Source: Caulobacter zeae (lineage in GTDB: Bacteria > Pseudomonadota > Alphaproteobacteria > Caulobacterales > Caulobacteraceae). From it: DNA of 64,000 bases. A program made the position numbers and the translations under genes. This document shows, piece by piece, positions 49,199 through 60,411 of this stretch. The stretch spans positions 186,001 through 250,000 of the forward strand of contig NZ_PJRS01000018.1 in NCBI RefSeq assembly GCF_002858925.1, written 5' to 3'. The notes under the pieces are model-generated. The model made no database searches and had not been told where the DNA came from. It was given only the letters and a program-made list of their open reading frames with translations. Each line of letters begins with the position of its first letter. Position 1 is the stretch's first letter.

Positions 49199-49594
49199 CT
49201 ACGGCCGCTTGCGCACCTGGGCATCCACGCTCCACTCCCCGGGCCCGGCGAACACCAGGTACAGGAAGACGAAGCAGAACAGGATCGCCGCCTCGCCGCC
49301 GTTCAGCGCCGGCCAGAAGCCCTGGCTGGCGTGGGCGAGGAAGTAGGCCACAGCCATCTGGCCCGACAGGATGAAGGCCACCGGCCGGGTGAAGAGGCCC
49401 AGCACCAGCAGGCCGCCGCCGACCACTTCCAGCCAGGCGGCCGCCAGCAGCATCGGCGGCAGCGGATCGGGCGCGCCGGGCTGCGGGGCAGGGAAATGGA
49501 ACAGCTTCATCAGCCCGTGCTCCATGAAGAGCAGGGCGGCGATCACCCGCAGCAGGCTCAGCACCCGCGGCGTCCAAACGTAAAGTCGTTCCAA
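49199..49594 (-). CDS. DoxX-family membrane protein
   Basis: A 131-residue protein with four hydrophobic segments (about residues 12-27, 47-66, 70-88 and 100-116). The DoxX mark FMEHGLMKLFHF and the later GGGLLVLGLFTRPVAF are present. DoxX proteins take part in quinone or redox-linked membrane functions of varied kind. The start is TTG at 49594 with GGGAGAC upstream. No partner gene is evident. Confidence 0.85.
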   Translation of the reverse strand: MERLYVWTPRVLSLLRVIAALLFMEHGLMKLFHFPAPQPGAPDPLPPMLLAAAWLEVVGGGLLVLGLFTRPVAFILSGQMAVAYFLAHASQGFWPALNGGEAAILFCFVFLYLVFAGPGEWSVDAQVRKRP

Positions 49595-49689
49595 GCGTGT
49601 CTCCCGTTCGCTGTCGGTCGAGGAACCGGCCGCCGCCCCAGACGGCGACCGTAAGCTCTACTGAAACGCGGCGGGCGGGCCCTGGTTCG

Positions 49690-51234
49690 TCAGGCCGCGG
49701 CCTCGGCCATGCGCTGGATGGCGACATAGTCGGTCTTGCCGCTGCCCAGCACAGGCACCTGGGTGACCTTGAGGATCTTGCGCGGCACGGCCAGTTCCGG
49801 CGCGCCGATCGACTGGGCGTGGGCCACCAGCGGCGCGGCGTCGGCGGTCTGGCAATCGGTGACCAGCACCAGACGCTCGCCCTTTTTCTTGTCGGGCATC
49901 GAGATCACGGCGTGGCGGGCGGTCGGCCACACGGCCACGGCCAGGTCTTCCGCGGCGGTCAGCGACACCATCTCGCCGCCGATCTTGGCGAAGCGCTTCA
50001 CCCGGCCCTTGATGGTGATCCACTGGTCGTCGGTCATGGTGACCACGTCGCCGGTGTCGTGCCAGCCGTCTTCCGGAGCGTCGACGCCGCCGTCCTCGCG
50101 CAGGTAGCCGGCCATGATGTTGGGGCCGCGCACGAAGAAGCGGCCGCCCTCGGCGATGCCCTCGACGGGCTCGATGCGGGTCTCCATGCCCGGCAGCAGG
50201 CCGCCCACGGTGCCGGGGCGATTGTCGGTCGGCTTGTTGACCGCGATCACCGGCGAGGCCTCGGTGGCGCCGTAGCCTTCCAGCACCGGCACGTCGCCGA
50301 AGCGCTCCTTGATCAGGGCGTGGGTCTCGTCACGCACCTTCTCGGCGCCGCAGACGATGAACTGCAGGCCGCCCAGCTCGTCGGTTTCCGAGGCCCGGGC
50401 GTACTGGTTGACGAAGGTGTCGGTGGCCAGGAGCAGCGAGGCCTTGGCGTCCTTGATCAGCGGCGGGATCTGCTTGGTGTGCAGCGGCGAGGGATATTCG
50501 AACGCCTTCATGCCCTGCAGCAGCGGCAGGATCACCCCGCCGGTCAGGCCAAAGCAGTGGAACACCGGCAGCGGGTTGAACATCACCCAGTTCGGATCCA
50601 GCGGAATGTGCGCGGCGATCTGGGCGGCGTTGGAAACCAGGTTGGCCTGGCTCAGCACCACGCCGCGCGGCGCGCCGAAGCTGCCCGAGGTGAACAGCAC
50701 CACGCCCTTGTCCGAAGGCTTGGCTGGGGCGCGGAACTGGCGCGGGAAGGCTCCGGCGGCGGCGGCGAACAGCTTGTCGGCCAGGCCGATCGTCTTTCGC
50801 ACGTCCTCCAGGTAGACGACCTTGGCCAGGTCGTCGATCGCGTCGACCACGTCGTGCAGCTTGCCCAACTCGATGAACTTGTGGGCCGTCAGCACGTGCT
50901 TGACGTTGGCCAGCTTCACCGCGGCCTTGATGTTCCGCAGGCCCGCCGTGAAGTTCAGCATGGTCGGCACGCGGCCGAAGGCGTGCAGGGCGAAGAACAC
51001 CACGACCGCGCCGACGCCCGACGGCAGCAGCACGCCGACGTGCTCGCCCGGCTTGGTCATGGCCGCGACCTTGCGGCCCAGGGCGAAGCTGGCCCGGATC
51101 AGGTCGGTATAGCTGAGCGGGCTGCGGTCCTGGTCTTCCAGGATCGGCTTTTTCGCTCCGAACTTGTCCTTGGCGTCGATAAGGGCGTCGAAGAGCGCCT
51201 TCTGGCCGTCTTCCGCTTTGTAAACAACCGGCAT
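49690..51234 (-). CDS. AMP-dependent acyl ligase, Aas-like
   Basis: A 514-residue ANL-superfamily enzyme. The AMP-binding loop is LFTSGSFGAPRGVVLS, the acceptor region EGYGATEASPVI, then GWHDTGDVV, and a C-terminal catalytic Lys in VLGSGKTDYVA. It resembles the ligase half of the bifunctional acyltransferase/acyl-ACP synthetase Aas, but lacks the N-terminal acyltransferase. It probably activates a fatty acid onto ACP or CoA. ATG 51234 has GGGAGG upstream; a GTG 18 bp earlier would place that site inside the gene. Confidence 0.85.
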   Translation of the reverse strand: MPVVYKAEDGQKALFDALIDAKDKFGAKKPILEDQDRSPLSYTDLIRASFALGRKVAAMTKPGEHVGVLLPSGVGAVVVFFALHAFGRVPTMLNFTAGLRNIKAAVKLANVKHVLTAHKFIELGKLHDVVDAIDDLAKVVYLEDVRKTIGLADKLFAAAAGAFPRQFRAPAKPSDKGVVLFTSGSFGAPRGVVLSQANLVSNAAQIAAHIPLDPNWVMFNPLPVFHCFGLTGGVILPLLQGMKAFEYPSPLHTKQIPPLIKDAKASLLLATDTFVNQYARASETDELGGLQFIVCGAEKVRDETHALIKERFGDVPVLEGYGATEASPVIAVNKPTDNRPGTVGGLLPGMETRIEPVEGIAEGGRFFVRGPNIMAGYLREDGGVDAPEDGWHDTGDVVTMTDDQWITIKGRVKRFAKIGGEMVSLTAAEDLAVAVWPTARHAVISMPDKKKGERLVLVTDCQTADAAPLVAHAQSIGAPELAVPRKILKVTQVPVLGSGKTDYVAIQRMAEAAA

Positions 51235-51377
51235 GCCGGCGAAACCTCCCACAAAGACGGTGGTTCCGCCCTCGTTCGATTGAGACGGGACCCTAGCGGC
51301 CCAGGCGCGGTTTGCAAAGATCGGTCACGTTTCGTGAGCGAACCGCGTTCTGCAGATGGTGCGCCGCCCCTTATGGC

Positions 51378-52421
51378 TCAAGGCGTGGCGGGCTTTGGGC
51401 GGCCCGCGGACCGAATGGTCGCCAGCACAGCTTCCAGCCAAGGCGCCCGCACCGAATCCCGTTCCAGGTGCAGGGCGTGGCGTCCGCCCGGCAGGCGGGT
51501 TTGCCGGCAATCAGCCAGCCCCTTGCAGACGCTGTCCTGGGCGAAGGCCGGCGTGACCGTGTCGGCGTCGCCCGCGAGCAGGACGACCGGGGTCTTCACG
51601 CGGGAAAGGTCACGGGCCGTCACGTCCAGCACGTCGTAGAAGGCCGCGTACTGGCCAAGGCTCGGCGCGCCCATCCGCAAGTCGGGATTGGCGGTCTGCC
51701 AGGCGTGGTTGACTGCGCCGCGCGCGGGATCGCCGGTGAGGCCCAGGGCGCGATCGTCCGGGCCGTCGCGCCGCCAGTCGGCGGCGCCGGGCCAGGGCAG
51801 CGACGACAACCGAAGCCGCCGGGCCCACTGCGCGGTCTCGATCAGTTGGCCCTTGGGACAGGGCAGGGAGGACAGCTCGAAGACCGGGGCCGACAGCACC
51901 AGGGCGTCGGTCATCAGCCCCTCCTCGACGGCGCGCAGGGCGACCAGGCCGCCCTGGCCCTGGCCCAGCAAGGTCAGCGGCAAGCGGCCGTCGGGGCGGA
52001 TCACCACCTTGACCATCGCCTTGGTCGCCGTGACGTCGGGCGCGTAGCTTGCGACATGGCCGCGATCGCGCCTGCCGGCCAGACGCTCGGAGCCGCCCTG
52101 GCCCTGGCGCTCCAGGATCCAGACGACCACGCCCTTGGCGTTGAGGTCGCGGGCCGTCTCGAACCAGGTTTCGGCGCTCTCGCCGTAGTCGGTCAGGATC
52201 AGCACCTGGCTGGTCGCCGCGCCGTGCGGGGCCGAGACGCCGTAGCGCTGCACCTTGTCGTCTGCAACCTGCACGTAGCCCCAGGCCCAGCCGGCGGGCG
52301 GCAGGAAACGGCGCTCGAGACCCGGCGGGGTGCGACTGTCGGCGAAAGGCGCGCGCGATCCTTGCTCGCCGCAGGCGAAAAGGGGCAGGGCGAGCAGCAG
52401 AACGAGAGCGAAGCGACGCAT
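51378..52421 (-). CDS. Alpha/beta-hydrolase-fold lipoprotein lacking the nucleophile serine
   Basis: A 347-residue protein. A lipoprotein signal ends at Cys17 (LPLFAC). The rest looks like a monoacylglycerol-lipase/lysophospholipase fold: ILTDYGESAETW, ILERQGQGGSER, an acid Asp in LLAGDADTVT and His in GGRHALHLER. The nucleophile elbow, normally G-x-S-x-G, reads GQGQG (residues 153-157), with Gly155 where Ser should be. It may therefore be a pseudoenzyme or binding protein. The start is ATG 52421; a GTG 9 bp upstream is possible. It is divergent from lipA. Confidence 0.8.
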   Translation of the reverse strand: MRRFALVLLLALPLFACGEQGSRAPFADSRTPPGLERRFLPPAGWAWGYVQVADDKVQRYGVSAPHGAATSQVLILTDYGESAETWFETARDLNAKGVVVWILERQGQGGSERLAGRRDRGHVASYAPDVTATKAMVKVVIRPDGRLPLTLLGQGQGGLVALRAVEEGLMTDALVLSAPVFELSSLPCPKGQLIETAQWARRLRLSSLPWPGAADWRRDGPDDRALGLTGDPARGAVNHAWQTANPDLRMGAPSLGQYAAFYDVLDVTARDLSRVKTPVVLLAGDADTVTPAFAQDSVCKGLADCRQTRLPGGRHALHLERDSVRAPWLEAVLATIRSAGRPKPATP

Positions 52422-52504
52422 ATACGCCACTCATTTCGCGCCTTTGCGCCGCATGCAAGATCGAGAGCTTGATCCGGAGGCCAAGAAGGCCGATCTAGGC
52501 CCAC

Positions 52505-53482
52505 ATGGTCACGTTGATCGACACGCTGAAGGCCCGCGGTCCCGAGGATCGCGCCGTTCGCCACCCTGAAAAGCAGAATCGCCCGGATACGCCGGTCCTG
52601 CGCAAACCCGAGTGGCTGCGCGTTCGCGCCCCGGGCTCGGGTCAATACAACGAGACCAAGGGCATCGTGCGCGAGCACAAGCTTACCACGGTCTGCGAAG
52701 AGGCGGCCTGCCCGAACATCGGCGAGTGCTGGAGCCAGAAGCACGCGACCATGATGATCATGGGCGAGATCTGCACCCGCGCCTGCGCATTCTGCAACGT
52801 CACCACGGGTCTGCCGACTCAGCTTGATCCCGACGAGCCGCGCCGTGTGGCCGAGGCCGTCGCCAAGATGGGCCTGAACCACGTGGTCATCACCTCGGTG
52901 GACCGCGACGACCTGATTGACGGCGGGGCCCGCCACTTCGCCGAGGTGGTTACCGCCATCCGCGCGGCGGCGCCCAAGACCACCATCGAGATCCTGACAC
53001 CCGACTTCCTGCGCAAGGACCGGGCCGAGAACGTGGTCATCGACGCCCGTCCGGACGTCTTCAACCACAACCTCGAGACCGTGCCGCGGCTCTATCTGAA
53101 GATCCGCCCCGGCGCCCGCTACTACAACTCACTGCGCCTGCTGGAGCGGGTTAAGGAGCGCGATCCTTCCCAGTTCACCAAGTCCGGCCTGATGGTCGGC
53201 CTTGGCGAGACCAAGGAAGAGGTCATGCAGGTCATGGACGACATGCGTTCGGCCGGCGTCGACTTCATCACCATCGGCCAGTACCTGCAGCCGACCCGCA
53301 AGCACGCGGCCATCGACCGCTTCGTGACGCCGGAAGAGTTCAAGGCCTACGAGGCGATCGCCCGGGCCAAGGGCTTCCTGATGGTCTCGTCCAGCCCGCT
53401 GACCCGCTCGTCGCACCACGCCGGCGAGGACTTCGCCAAGCTGCAGGCGGCGCGCCGAGCGCTCGACGCCAAAGCCGGCTGA
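52505..53482 (+). CDS. lipA: Lipoyl synthase
   Basis: A 325-residue radical-SAM enzyme inserting two sulfurs into octanoyl groups. The auxiliary cluster cysteines are in [12 protein letters not shown] and the SAM cluster in CTRACAFC. The C-terminal [10 protein letters not shown] carries the conserved Ser ligand. It supplies lipoate to the pdhB and pdhC lipoyl domains encoded about 9 kb upstream. The next gene starts 4 bp after its stop. Confidence 0.97.
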   Translation: MVTLIDTLKARGPEDRAVRHPEKQNRPDTPVLRKPEWLRVRAPGSGQYNETKGIVREHKLTTVCEEAACPNIGECWSQKHATMMIMGEICTRACAFCNVTTGLPTQLDPDEPRRVAEAVAKMGLNHVVITSVDRDDLIDGGARHFAEVVTAIRAAAPKTTIEILTPDFLRKDRAENVVIDARPDVFNHNLETVPRLYLKIRPGARYYNSLRLLERVKERDPSQFTKSGLMVGLGETKEEVMQVMDDMRSAGVDFITIGQYLQPTRKHAAIDRFVTPEEFKAYEAIARAKGFLMVSSSPLTRSSHHAGEDFAKLQAARRALDAKAG

Positions 53483-53486
53483 CCAC

Positions 53487-53939
53487 TTGCACCGCCACGT
53501 CGTCACCCGGGTGCTGCCCTACGCGCCCGAGCAACTCTTCACGCTCGTCGGCGACGTCGAGGCCTATCCGTCGTTCGTGCCGTGGATCACGGGCATGCGG
53601 ACCTGGAACGCTCACGAGAGCGGCGAGGTCAGCAGCCTCGACGCCGAGGCCCAGGTCGGTTTCTCGTTCCTGCGCGAGAAGTTCGCCACGCGCGTCCGCC
53701 GGGACCGGTCCGACCTCAGCGTGACCGTCAGCCTGCTCTACGGGCCGTTCAAGCGGCTGTCGAACCAGTGGCGGTTCTCGGCTCACCCGGACGGCGCGAC
53801 CATCGACTTCGTCATCGACTTCGCCTTCAAGGCAAAGCTGCTCGACGCCATGCTGGCGGCCAACATGGATCGTGCGGTCGACAAGCTGATCGCCTGCTTC
53901 GAGGCCCGCGCGGCGCAGCTTTACGGCGCCAAGGTCTAG
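53487..53939 (+). CDS. Coq10/RatA-like START-domain protein
   Basis: A 150-residue START-fold protein opening with HRHVVTRVLPYAPEQLFTLVGDVEAYPSFVPW, seen in full in the reading but split here as HRHVVTRVLPYA and EAYPSFVPW. The core has YGPFKRLSNQWRF, the hallmark of the COQ10/RatA family. The mitochondrial homologue binds ubiquinone; the E. coli RatA name refers to a ribosome effect. A ubiquinone-chaperone role is likely in alphaproteobacteria. The start is TTG at 53487, 4 bp after lipA, with no strong ribosome site. Its TAG stop shares the palindrome CTAG with the convergent FUSC gene. Confidence 0.82.
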   Translation: MHRHVVTRVLPYAPEQLFTLVGDVEAYPSFVPWITGMRTWNAHESGEVSSLDAEAQVGFSFLREKFATRVRRDRSDLSVTVSLLYGPFKRLSNQWRFSAHPDGATIDFVIDFAFKAKLLDAMLAANMDRAVDKLIACFEARAAQLYGAKV

Positions 53940-55051
53940 TCGCGCTTCGCCGCCGTTTCTTCGACCCGGTCGGCGAAGTCCCCAAGGTTGGCGAACAGGT
54001 TCTCGACCGCGAACACCAGGCCGAAGGTTCGCGCGGCGTCGTCGAAGGCGAGTTCTCGGGTCGCCCCGACGTCGCGCATGCCCTCGATGGCGTCCTGGAA
54101 GCTCTTGTGCCCTTGGGCGAAGGCCAGGCGGTCGGGCTTGGCCGCGCCTGAAAGACTCTGGGCGACCGCCCGCAGATAGGCCGATGAGGCAGCCAGCATC
54201 GCCGCGCTCGGCGGGGCCAGGGCGGGGGCGGGCAGGGGCTCGCGCAGCGCCCGGCCGATCATCACGCAGTCGTTGCGCAGCCTCCACAGCGTGCGGGGCA
54301 GGGCGTCCGACACCGAGCGGTCCGACAGCTTGCTGGCCGTCTCGCGGTCGGCCTCCGTGATCGCCGTCTGCAGCTTGGCCAGGGCCTTCAGGGTCTCGTC
54401 GTAATGCTCGCGCGGGTCCAGCGTGCTGGGCTTGGCCTCCAGCTTGGCGGCGTAGTGCGACAAGAGGTCGGCCAGCAGGCCCGCCGCCTTCTGGCTGCTC
54501 TCCACCACCGACGCGTGGGCGCGGGCAGGGAAGATCAGCAGGGTGGCGGCCACGCCCACCAGGCTGCCGACGGTGATCTCGGCCACCCGCAGGAAGGCCG
54601 CCGTCAGCGGGTCCATGTGCGTGGTGGTGCCGATCAGCATGATCACCGCCGTCACCGGCGCCACCTTGAAGGCCGGGCGCACCGCCGCGAGGAAAGCGAG
54701 GGAAGCCGCGCAAGCCGCCAGGATCACGCCGCCCCATTCGGGGTGCCGCGTATGCAGCCAGGCCGCGCCGGCGCCGACGGCCGCGCCGACCACCGTGCCC
54801 ATGAACCGCTCGATCGAGGCGGTGATGGTCGCGCCCAGGCTCGACTGCACGACGATCACCGCCGTGAACACCGCCCAATAGCCCTGCGGCAGCCGAAGCA
54901 GGGTCGCCAGGGCATAGGCCGCCACGACCGCCGCCGACACCCGCACCGCGTGCCGCAATTCGCTCTGCCGACGTGCGGCCGCCGCCAGGGCCGAGCGCGA
55001 AAAGCCCGCGCCGACGAACCGTCGCCAGTCGGAGGGCGCGCTGTCGGGCAT
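53936..55051 (-). CDS. FUSC-family inner-membrane transporter (aromatic acid exporter type)
   Basis: A 371-residue protein. The N-terminal half has about six hydrophobic helices (from about residue 38, VSAAVVAAYALATLL, to about 170), with the FUSC marks QGYWAVFTAVIVVQSSLGAT and GTVVGAAVGAG. The C-terminal half is a soluble helical domain. Members such as AaeB export aromatic acids. A membrane-fusion partner is not visible here. Its start shares one base with the pncC stop, so the two are co-expressed. Confidence 0.85.
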   Translation of the reverse strand: MPDSAPSDWRRFVGAGFSRSALAAAARRQSELRHAVRVSAAVVAAYALATLLRLPQGYWAVFTAVIVVQSSLGATITASIERFMGTVVGAAVGAGAAWLHTRHPEWGGVILAACAASLAFLAAVRPAFKVAPVTAVIMLIGTTTHMDPLTAAFLRVAEITVGSLVGVAATLLIFPARAHASVVESSQKAAGLLADLLSHYAAKLEAKPSTLDPREHYDETLKALAKLQTAITEADRETASKLSDRSVSDALPRTLWRLRNDCVMIGRALREPLPAPALAPPSAAMLAASSAYLRAVAQSLSGAAKPDRLAFAQGHKSFQDAIEGMRDVGATRELAFDDAARTFGLVFAVENLFANLGDFADRVEETAAKRD

Positions 55052-55545
55052 CAGGACGCCACCGCCTCACGCAGCATCTCCAGCGCCGTCCGGATCGCCG
55101 CCAGTTGCACGCCCTCGCGCGGAAGGCCCTCGAAGTGTTCGTGCCGATGGACGACCGAGCGGGTCGCCCGGGCCACGGCGAAATGGACTGTGCCCACGGG
55201 CTTCATCGGCGTGCCGCCGCCCGGGCCGGCGATACCGGTGATCGCCACCGCCACGTGAGCGTTGCTGTTGGCGAGACCACCCTCGGCCATCATCCGCGCC
55301 ACCGGTTCGGAGACGGCGCCGTTGTCGGCGATCAGGTCGCCCGGCACGCCGACCATCTCGCTCTTGGCGCGGTTGGTGTAGGTGACGAAACCCCGCTCGA
55401 AGACGTCCGACGCGCCGGAGATCGCGCAGATCGATCCGGCCACCAGCCCGCCGGTGCAGCTTTCGACCGCCGCCAGACGCAGCTTCTTCTCGCGCGCCTC
55501 GTCGATGAGCAGCCGGGCGAGGGTTTCGATCTCGATGGGAAACAT
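55051..55545 (-). CDS. pncC: Nicotinamide-nucleotide amidase, stand-alone CinA C-terminal domain
   Basis: A 164-residue PncC/CinA-C enzyme with ESCTGGLVAG (catalytic Ser/Thr region), YTNRAKSEMVGV, GAVSEPVARMMAEG and TGIAGPGGGTPMKPVGTV. It deamidates NMN to NaMN in NAD recycling. The CinA N-terminal MoeA-like domain is absent, as in many proteobacteria. It lies 24 bp downstream of ispDF on the same strand. Confidence 0.93.
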   Translation of the reverse strand: MFPIEIETLARLLIDEAREKKLRLAAVESCTGGLVAGSICAISGASDVFERGFVTYTNRAKSEMVGVPGDLIADNGAVSEPVARMMAEGGLANSNAHVAVAITGIAGPGGGTPMKPVGTVHFAVARATRSVVHRHEHFEGLPREGVQLAAIRTALEMLREAVAS

Positions 55546-55569
55546 GCCGCGACTCCTTTTGCGCTGAGA

Positions 55570-56718
55570 CTAGAGCGGCGTCTCCACCGTCGCCACGGCC
55601 TGGGCGGCCAGGCCTTCGCCCCGGCCGGTGAAGCCCATTTTCTCGGTCGTCGTCGCCTTCACGCTGACGCGGTCGAGCGGCAGGTCGAGGATCTCGGCCA
55701 GACGGGCGCGCATGGCCTCCCGGTGCGGCTTGATCTTGGGGCGCTCGCAGATCAGCGTCACGTCGACATTGATCAGTCGGCCGCCGCGCCGGCGCACCAG
55801 GTCGACGGCGTGGATCAGGAACTTGTCGGAGGCCGCGCCCTTCCATTGCGGGTCGGTCGGCGGGAAGTGGTCGCCGATGTCGCCGTCGCCGATCGCGCCC
55901 AGCACCGCGTCGGTCAGGGCGTGCAGGCCGGCGTCGGCGTCCGAATGGCCGATGAGTGTCTCGTCGTGAGCGATCTCGACGCCGCATAGCCAGACCGATT
56001 CTCCCGGACCCCAGCGGTGGGCGTCGAAACCCTGGCCGATGCGGGTGATGCGGGCCGCGCCCGCCAGCCGTTCGGCCATGGCGAAGTCCTCCGGATAGGT
56101 CAGTTTGGTCAGCAGCGGATCGCCGGCCGCGATGGCGACCTTGCCGCCGTCGGCCTCGACCACCTGGGCGTCGTCGGTCGGCTCGCTTTCACCGGTCCAG
56201 GCGGCGTAGGCGGCCAGCAGGCGGTCCCGGCGGAAGGCCTGCGGGGTCTGGGCGCGCCACAGGCCGTCGCGCGAGGTCGTGGTCGCGCCCGACTCGCCGG
56301 CGCGCTTGAGGGTGTCGGCCACCGGCAGGGCCGGGACGACGCCATCGGCGCCGTCCAGCGCGGCCAGCACGCCGTCGACCACGGCCTTGGTCAGGAAGGG
56401 GCGGGCGGCGTCGTGCACCAGTACGGGCTCGTCAGCGGGGCGGTGGGCGAGGGCGGCCAGGCCCGACTGCACCGACAGGGCGCGGGTGGCGCCGCCGGGC
56501 GCGAACCGCCAGCCTTCGAGGCCGGCCAAGGTTTCGCCCAGCATGTCCTGCATGCTCGGGTCGGTCACGATTGCGAGATCAGCTGCGCCGCTCGCCAGCA
56601 GGGCCTCGACCGACCAGCGCAGCACGGGTTTTCCGGCCAGATCTCGCCATTGCTTTGCCTGGCCGGGTCCGGCCCTGGTGCCGCTGCCGGCGGCGACGAT
56701 GACGGCTGAGAAGGTCAT
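55570..56718 (-). CDS. ispDF: Bifunctional IspD/IspF, MEP isoprenoid pathway
   Basis: A 382-residue fusion. The IspD part (1 to about 220) has VIVAAGSGTRAGPGQAKQW and VHDAARPFLT, forming CDP-methylerythritol. The IspF part (about 226-382) has the metal ligands Asp-x-His in GQGFDAHRW, HSDADAGLHALTDA and GDIGDHFPPTD, cyclising the product to MEcPP. The IspDF fusion is typical of alphaproteobacteria; the IspE step is encoded elsewhere. It is divergent from dusB. Confidence 0.96.
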   Translation of the reverse strand: MTFSAVIVAAGSGTRAGPGQAKQWRDLAGKPVLRWSVEALLASGAADLAIVTDPSMQDMLGETLAGLEGWRFAPGGATRALSVQSGLAALAHRPADEPVLVHDAARPFLTKAVVDGVLAALDGADGVVPALPVADTLKRAGESGATTTSRDGLWRAQTPQAFRRDRLLAAYAAWTGESEPTDDAQVVEADGGKVAIAAGDPLLTKLTYPEDFAMAERLAGAARITRIGQGFDAHRWGPGESVWLCGVEIAHDETLIGHSDADAGLHALTDAVLGAIGDGDIGDHFPPTDPQWKGAASDKFLIHAVDLVRRRGGRLINVDVTLICERPKIKPHREAMRARLAEILDLPLDRVSVKATTTEKMGFTGRGEGLAAQAVATVETPL

Positions 56719-56776
56719 GGCCCGTGTCTAACGTTGTCGTCGGACATGTCCAGCCAACGGAGGGCTTTACTGCGCT

Positions 56777-56787
56777 GCACAATGTGC
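56777..56787. promoter_or_regulatory. 11-bp palindrome upstream of dusB-ntrBC
   Basis: GCAC-AAT-GTGC is a near-perfect inverted repeat, 32 bp before the dusB start, in the 100-bp divergent gap with ispDF. The half-sites equal those of the classic NtrC site (GCAC, GTGC), but the spacing is 3 rather than 7 nt. Confidence 0.35.
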
Positions 56788-56818
56788 CTAAAAACACAGC
56801 GGTGGGGATGATCATAAA

Positions 56819-57826
56819 ATGAGCAAGCAGCTCGCAGTCGGCGCCGTCACGGTGCCCGGGCGGGTATGGATTGCGCCTATGACCGGCGTATCCGACCTCC
56901 CGTTCAGAGAAACGGCCACGCGCCTCGGCGCATCATACGTGGCCACCGAAATGGTCGCCTGCGCGGAATTCGCGAAGGGCCGGCCCGACGTCGTGCGCCG
57001 CGCGGCCGTCGGCGAAGGCCTGCCGCTGATGGTCGTACAGCTCGTCGGCCGCGATCCGGAGTTCATGGCCCACGGCGCCCGCCTGGCGGCTGAAGCCGGG
57101 GCCGAGATCATCGACCTGAACTTCGGCTGCCCGGCCAAGGAAGTCACCGCCGGCGCCGCCTCCGGCTCGGCCCTGATGCGTGAACCCGACCTGGCCGAGG
57201 CGCTTGTCGCGGCCGCCGTCGCGGCCGTCGACGTGCCGGTGACCGTCAAGATGCGCCTGGGCTGGGACGACGCCAGCCGCAACGCGCCCGAGATCGCCGC
57301 CCGCGCCGAGGCCGTCGGGGCCCGCGCCATCACCGTGCACGGCCGCACCCGCTGCCAGTTCTACAAGGGCGAGGCCGACTGGGCCGCCGTCGCGCCGGTC
57401 AAGCAGGCCGTGTCGGTGCCGGTGCTGGTCAACGGCGACATCACCGACGCTGACAGCGCTCGCCGCGCGCTTGAGCAGTCCGGCGCCGACGGCGTCATGA
57501 TCGGTCGCGGCGTCTATGGCCGCCCCTGGATCGCCCAGGCCATCGAGGCGGCGCTCGACGGTCGCCAGTTCGTCGAGCCGCAGGCCGAGGAACGTCTGGC
57601 CATCGCGCTCACCCATTTCCGCCGCAGCCTTTCGTTCTACGGCGAGCGGCAGGGGCTGAAGATGTTCCGCAAGCACCTGGCCTCGTACATCGAGGCCGCG
57701 CCCTGGCCCGAAACCGCCGAGGCCCGCCGGGCCGCGCGCGCCGCCCTTTGCCGGATCGAGGATCCGGCCGCCCTGGAAATCGCCCTGGCCGACCTCTGGC
57801 TCGCCGGCGGGAGGATCGCTGCATGA
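56819..57826 (+). CDS. dusB: tRNA-dihydrouridine synthase (NifR3)
   Basis: A 335-residue FMN enzyme reducing uridines in tRNA. Marks are the opening [28 protein letters not shown] with the catalytic Cys, [21 protein letters not shown] and VNGDITD. As the historic nifR3 gene, it heads the ntrBC operon in many alphaproteobacteria, as here: its stop overlaps the ntrB start (ATGA). Confidence 0.95.
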   Translation: MSKQLAVGAVTVPGRVWIAPMTGVSDLPFRETATRLGASYVATEMVACAEFAKGRPDVVRRAAVGEGLPLMVVQLVGRDPEFMAHGARLAAEAGAEIIDLNFGCPAKEVTAGAASGSALMREPDLAEALVAAAVAAVDVPVTVKMRLGWDDASRNAPEIAARAEAVGARAITVHGRTRCQFYKGEADWAAVAPVKQAVSVPVLVNGDITDADSARRALEQSGADGVMIGRGVYGRPWIAQAIEAALDGRQFVEPQAEERLAIALTHFRRSLSFYGERQGLKMFRKHLASYIEAAPWPETAEARRAARAALCRIEDPAALEIALADLWLAGGRIAA

Positions 57827-58938
57827 CCGACCGCGCCCGCGTCCTATCCGGCACAGCGCTGGACGCCCTGAAGGCCGCCGCCTTCGAGCTCAGTCCCGAG
57901 CCGGCCCTGGTGGTCGACCGCGATGGCGGCCTGGTGGCCGTCAACGAGGCCGCCGAGGCCCTTTTCGGTCACGGTCTGTCGCTGCTGGCCCGCGGCCGTT
58001 TCCGCGCCGCCCTGCCGCCCGGCTCGGTGCTGGTCTCGCTGATGGACCGCGCCGTGTTCGAGGGCGCTCTGGTTCGTGAGCACGGGGTCGAGGTCAACCT
58101 CTTCGGCCAGCCGCCGTTCGAGGCCGACGGCGCCGCCGTGCCGCTGGGCGACGGCTCGGTGCTGCTGACCCTGCACGTCAAGGGCGCGCTGGGCGTCGAG
58201 CGCAGCGCCGACCAGGCGGGCCTGCGCTCGGTCGTCGGGCTTGGCCGCATGCTGGCCCACGAGATCAAGAACCCGCTGGCCGGCATTCGCGGCGCGGCCC
58301 AGTTGCTGAAGACCGGCGCCAGCGCCGCCGACCAGCCGCTGGCCCAACTGATCGTGGACGAGACCGACCGCATCCGCCGCCTCGTCGACCGGATGGAGGC
58401 CTTCTCCGAACAGGCCCCGACCCCGCGCGAGGCGGTCAACATCCACCAGGTGCTGGACCGCGTGCGCGCCCTGGTCGCCAACGGCGTCGCCGACGGCCTG
58501 CGCCTGCGCGACCACTACGATCCCTCGCTGCCGCCGGTCTGGGGCGACGAGGACCAGCTGATCCAGATCTTCCTGAACCTGGTGAAGAACGCCTCCGAGG
58601 CCGCCCACATGCGTGGCGACGGCCAGGGGGAGCTGACCATCCATACCGCCTGGCGTCCCGGCGTTCGGGTGCGTGGCGCCGACGGCAAGTCGGCCTCCAG
58701 CGCCCCGATCGAGATCCGGGTGCAGGACAACGGCCCCGGCGTTCCGCAAAGCCTGCGCGAGCACCTGTTCCAGCCCTTCGTGACCACCAAGGCCAACGGC
58801 ACCGGCCTTGGCCTTGCGTTGGTCACCAAGCTCGTGACGGCCCATGGGGGCCTGATCGATTTCGAATCCGAGCCCGGCCGCACCGTGTTCCGCGTGTTGC
58901 TGCCTGTGGCGCCTGAGCCTTCCTTGGGAGACGCGTGA
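57823..58938 (+). CDS. ntrB: Nitrogen regulation sensor kinase NtrB
   Basis: A 371-residue soluble histidine kinase. A PAS domain (about residues 15-125) precedes the dimerisation domain with phospho-acceptor His146 ([20 protein letters not shown]). The ATPase domain has [10 protein letters not shown] (N box), VQDNGPGVP (G1) and [10 protein letters not shown] (G2). It phosphorylates NtrC when nitrogen is short, under PII control. ATG 57823 is coupled to dusB; ntrC begins 4 bp after its stop. Confidence 0.95.
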   Translation: MTDRARVLSGTALDALKAAAFELSPEPALVVDRDGGLVAVNEAAEALFGHGLSLLARGRFRAALPPGSVLVSLMDRAVFEGALVREHGVEVNLFGQPPFEADGAAVPLGDGSVLLTLHVKGALGVERSADQAGLRSVVGLGRMLAHEIKNPLAGIRGAAQLLKTGASAADQPLAQLIVDETDRIRRLVDRMEAFSEQAPTPREAVNIHQVLDRVRALVANGVADGLRLRDHYDPSLPPVWGDEDQLIQIFLNLVKNASEAAHMRGDGQGELTIHTAWRPGVRVRGADGKSASSAPIEIRVQDNGPGVPQSLREHLFQPFVTTKANGTGLGLALVTKLVTAHGGLIDFESEPGRTVFRVLLPVAPEPSLGDA

Positions 58939-58942
58939 GTAC

Positions 58943-60364
<1,422 letters not shown>

Positions 60365-60411
60365 GCGATTAGCGGATTCCAAGGCTGACGCTTTTTCAGC
60401 ACATCGGTGTT

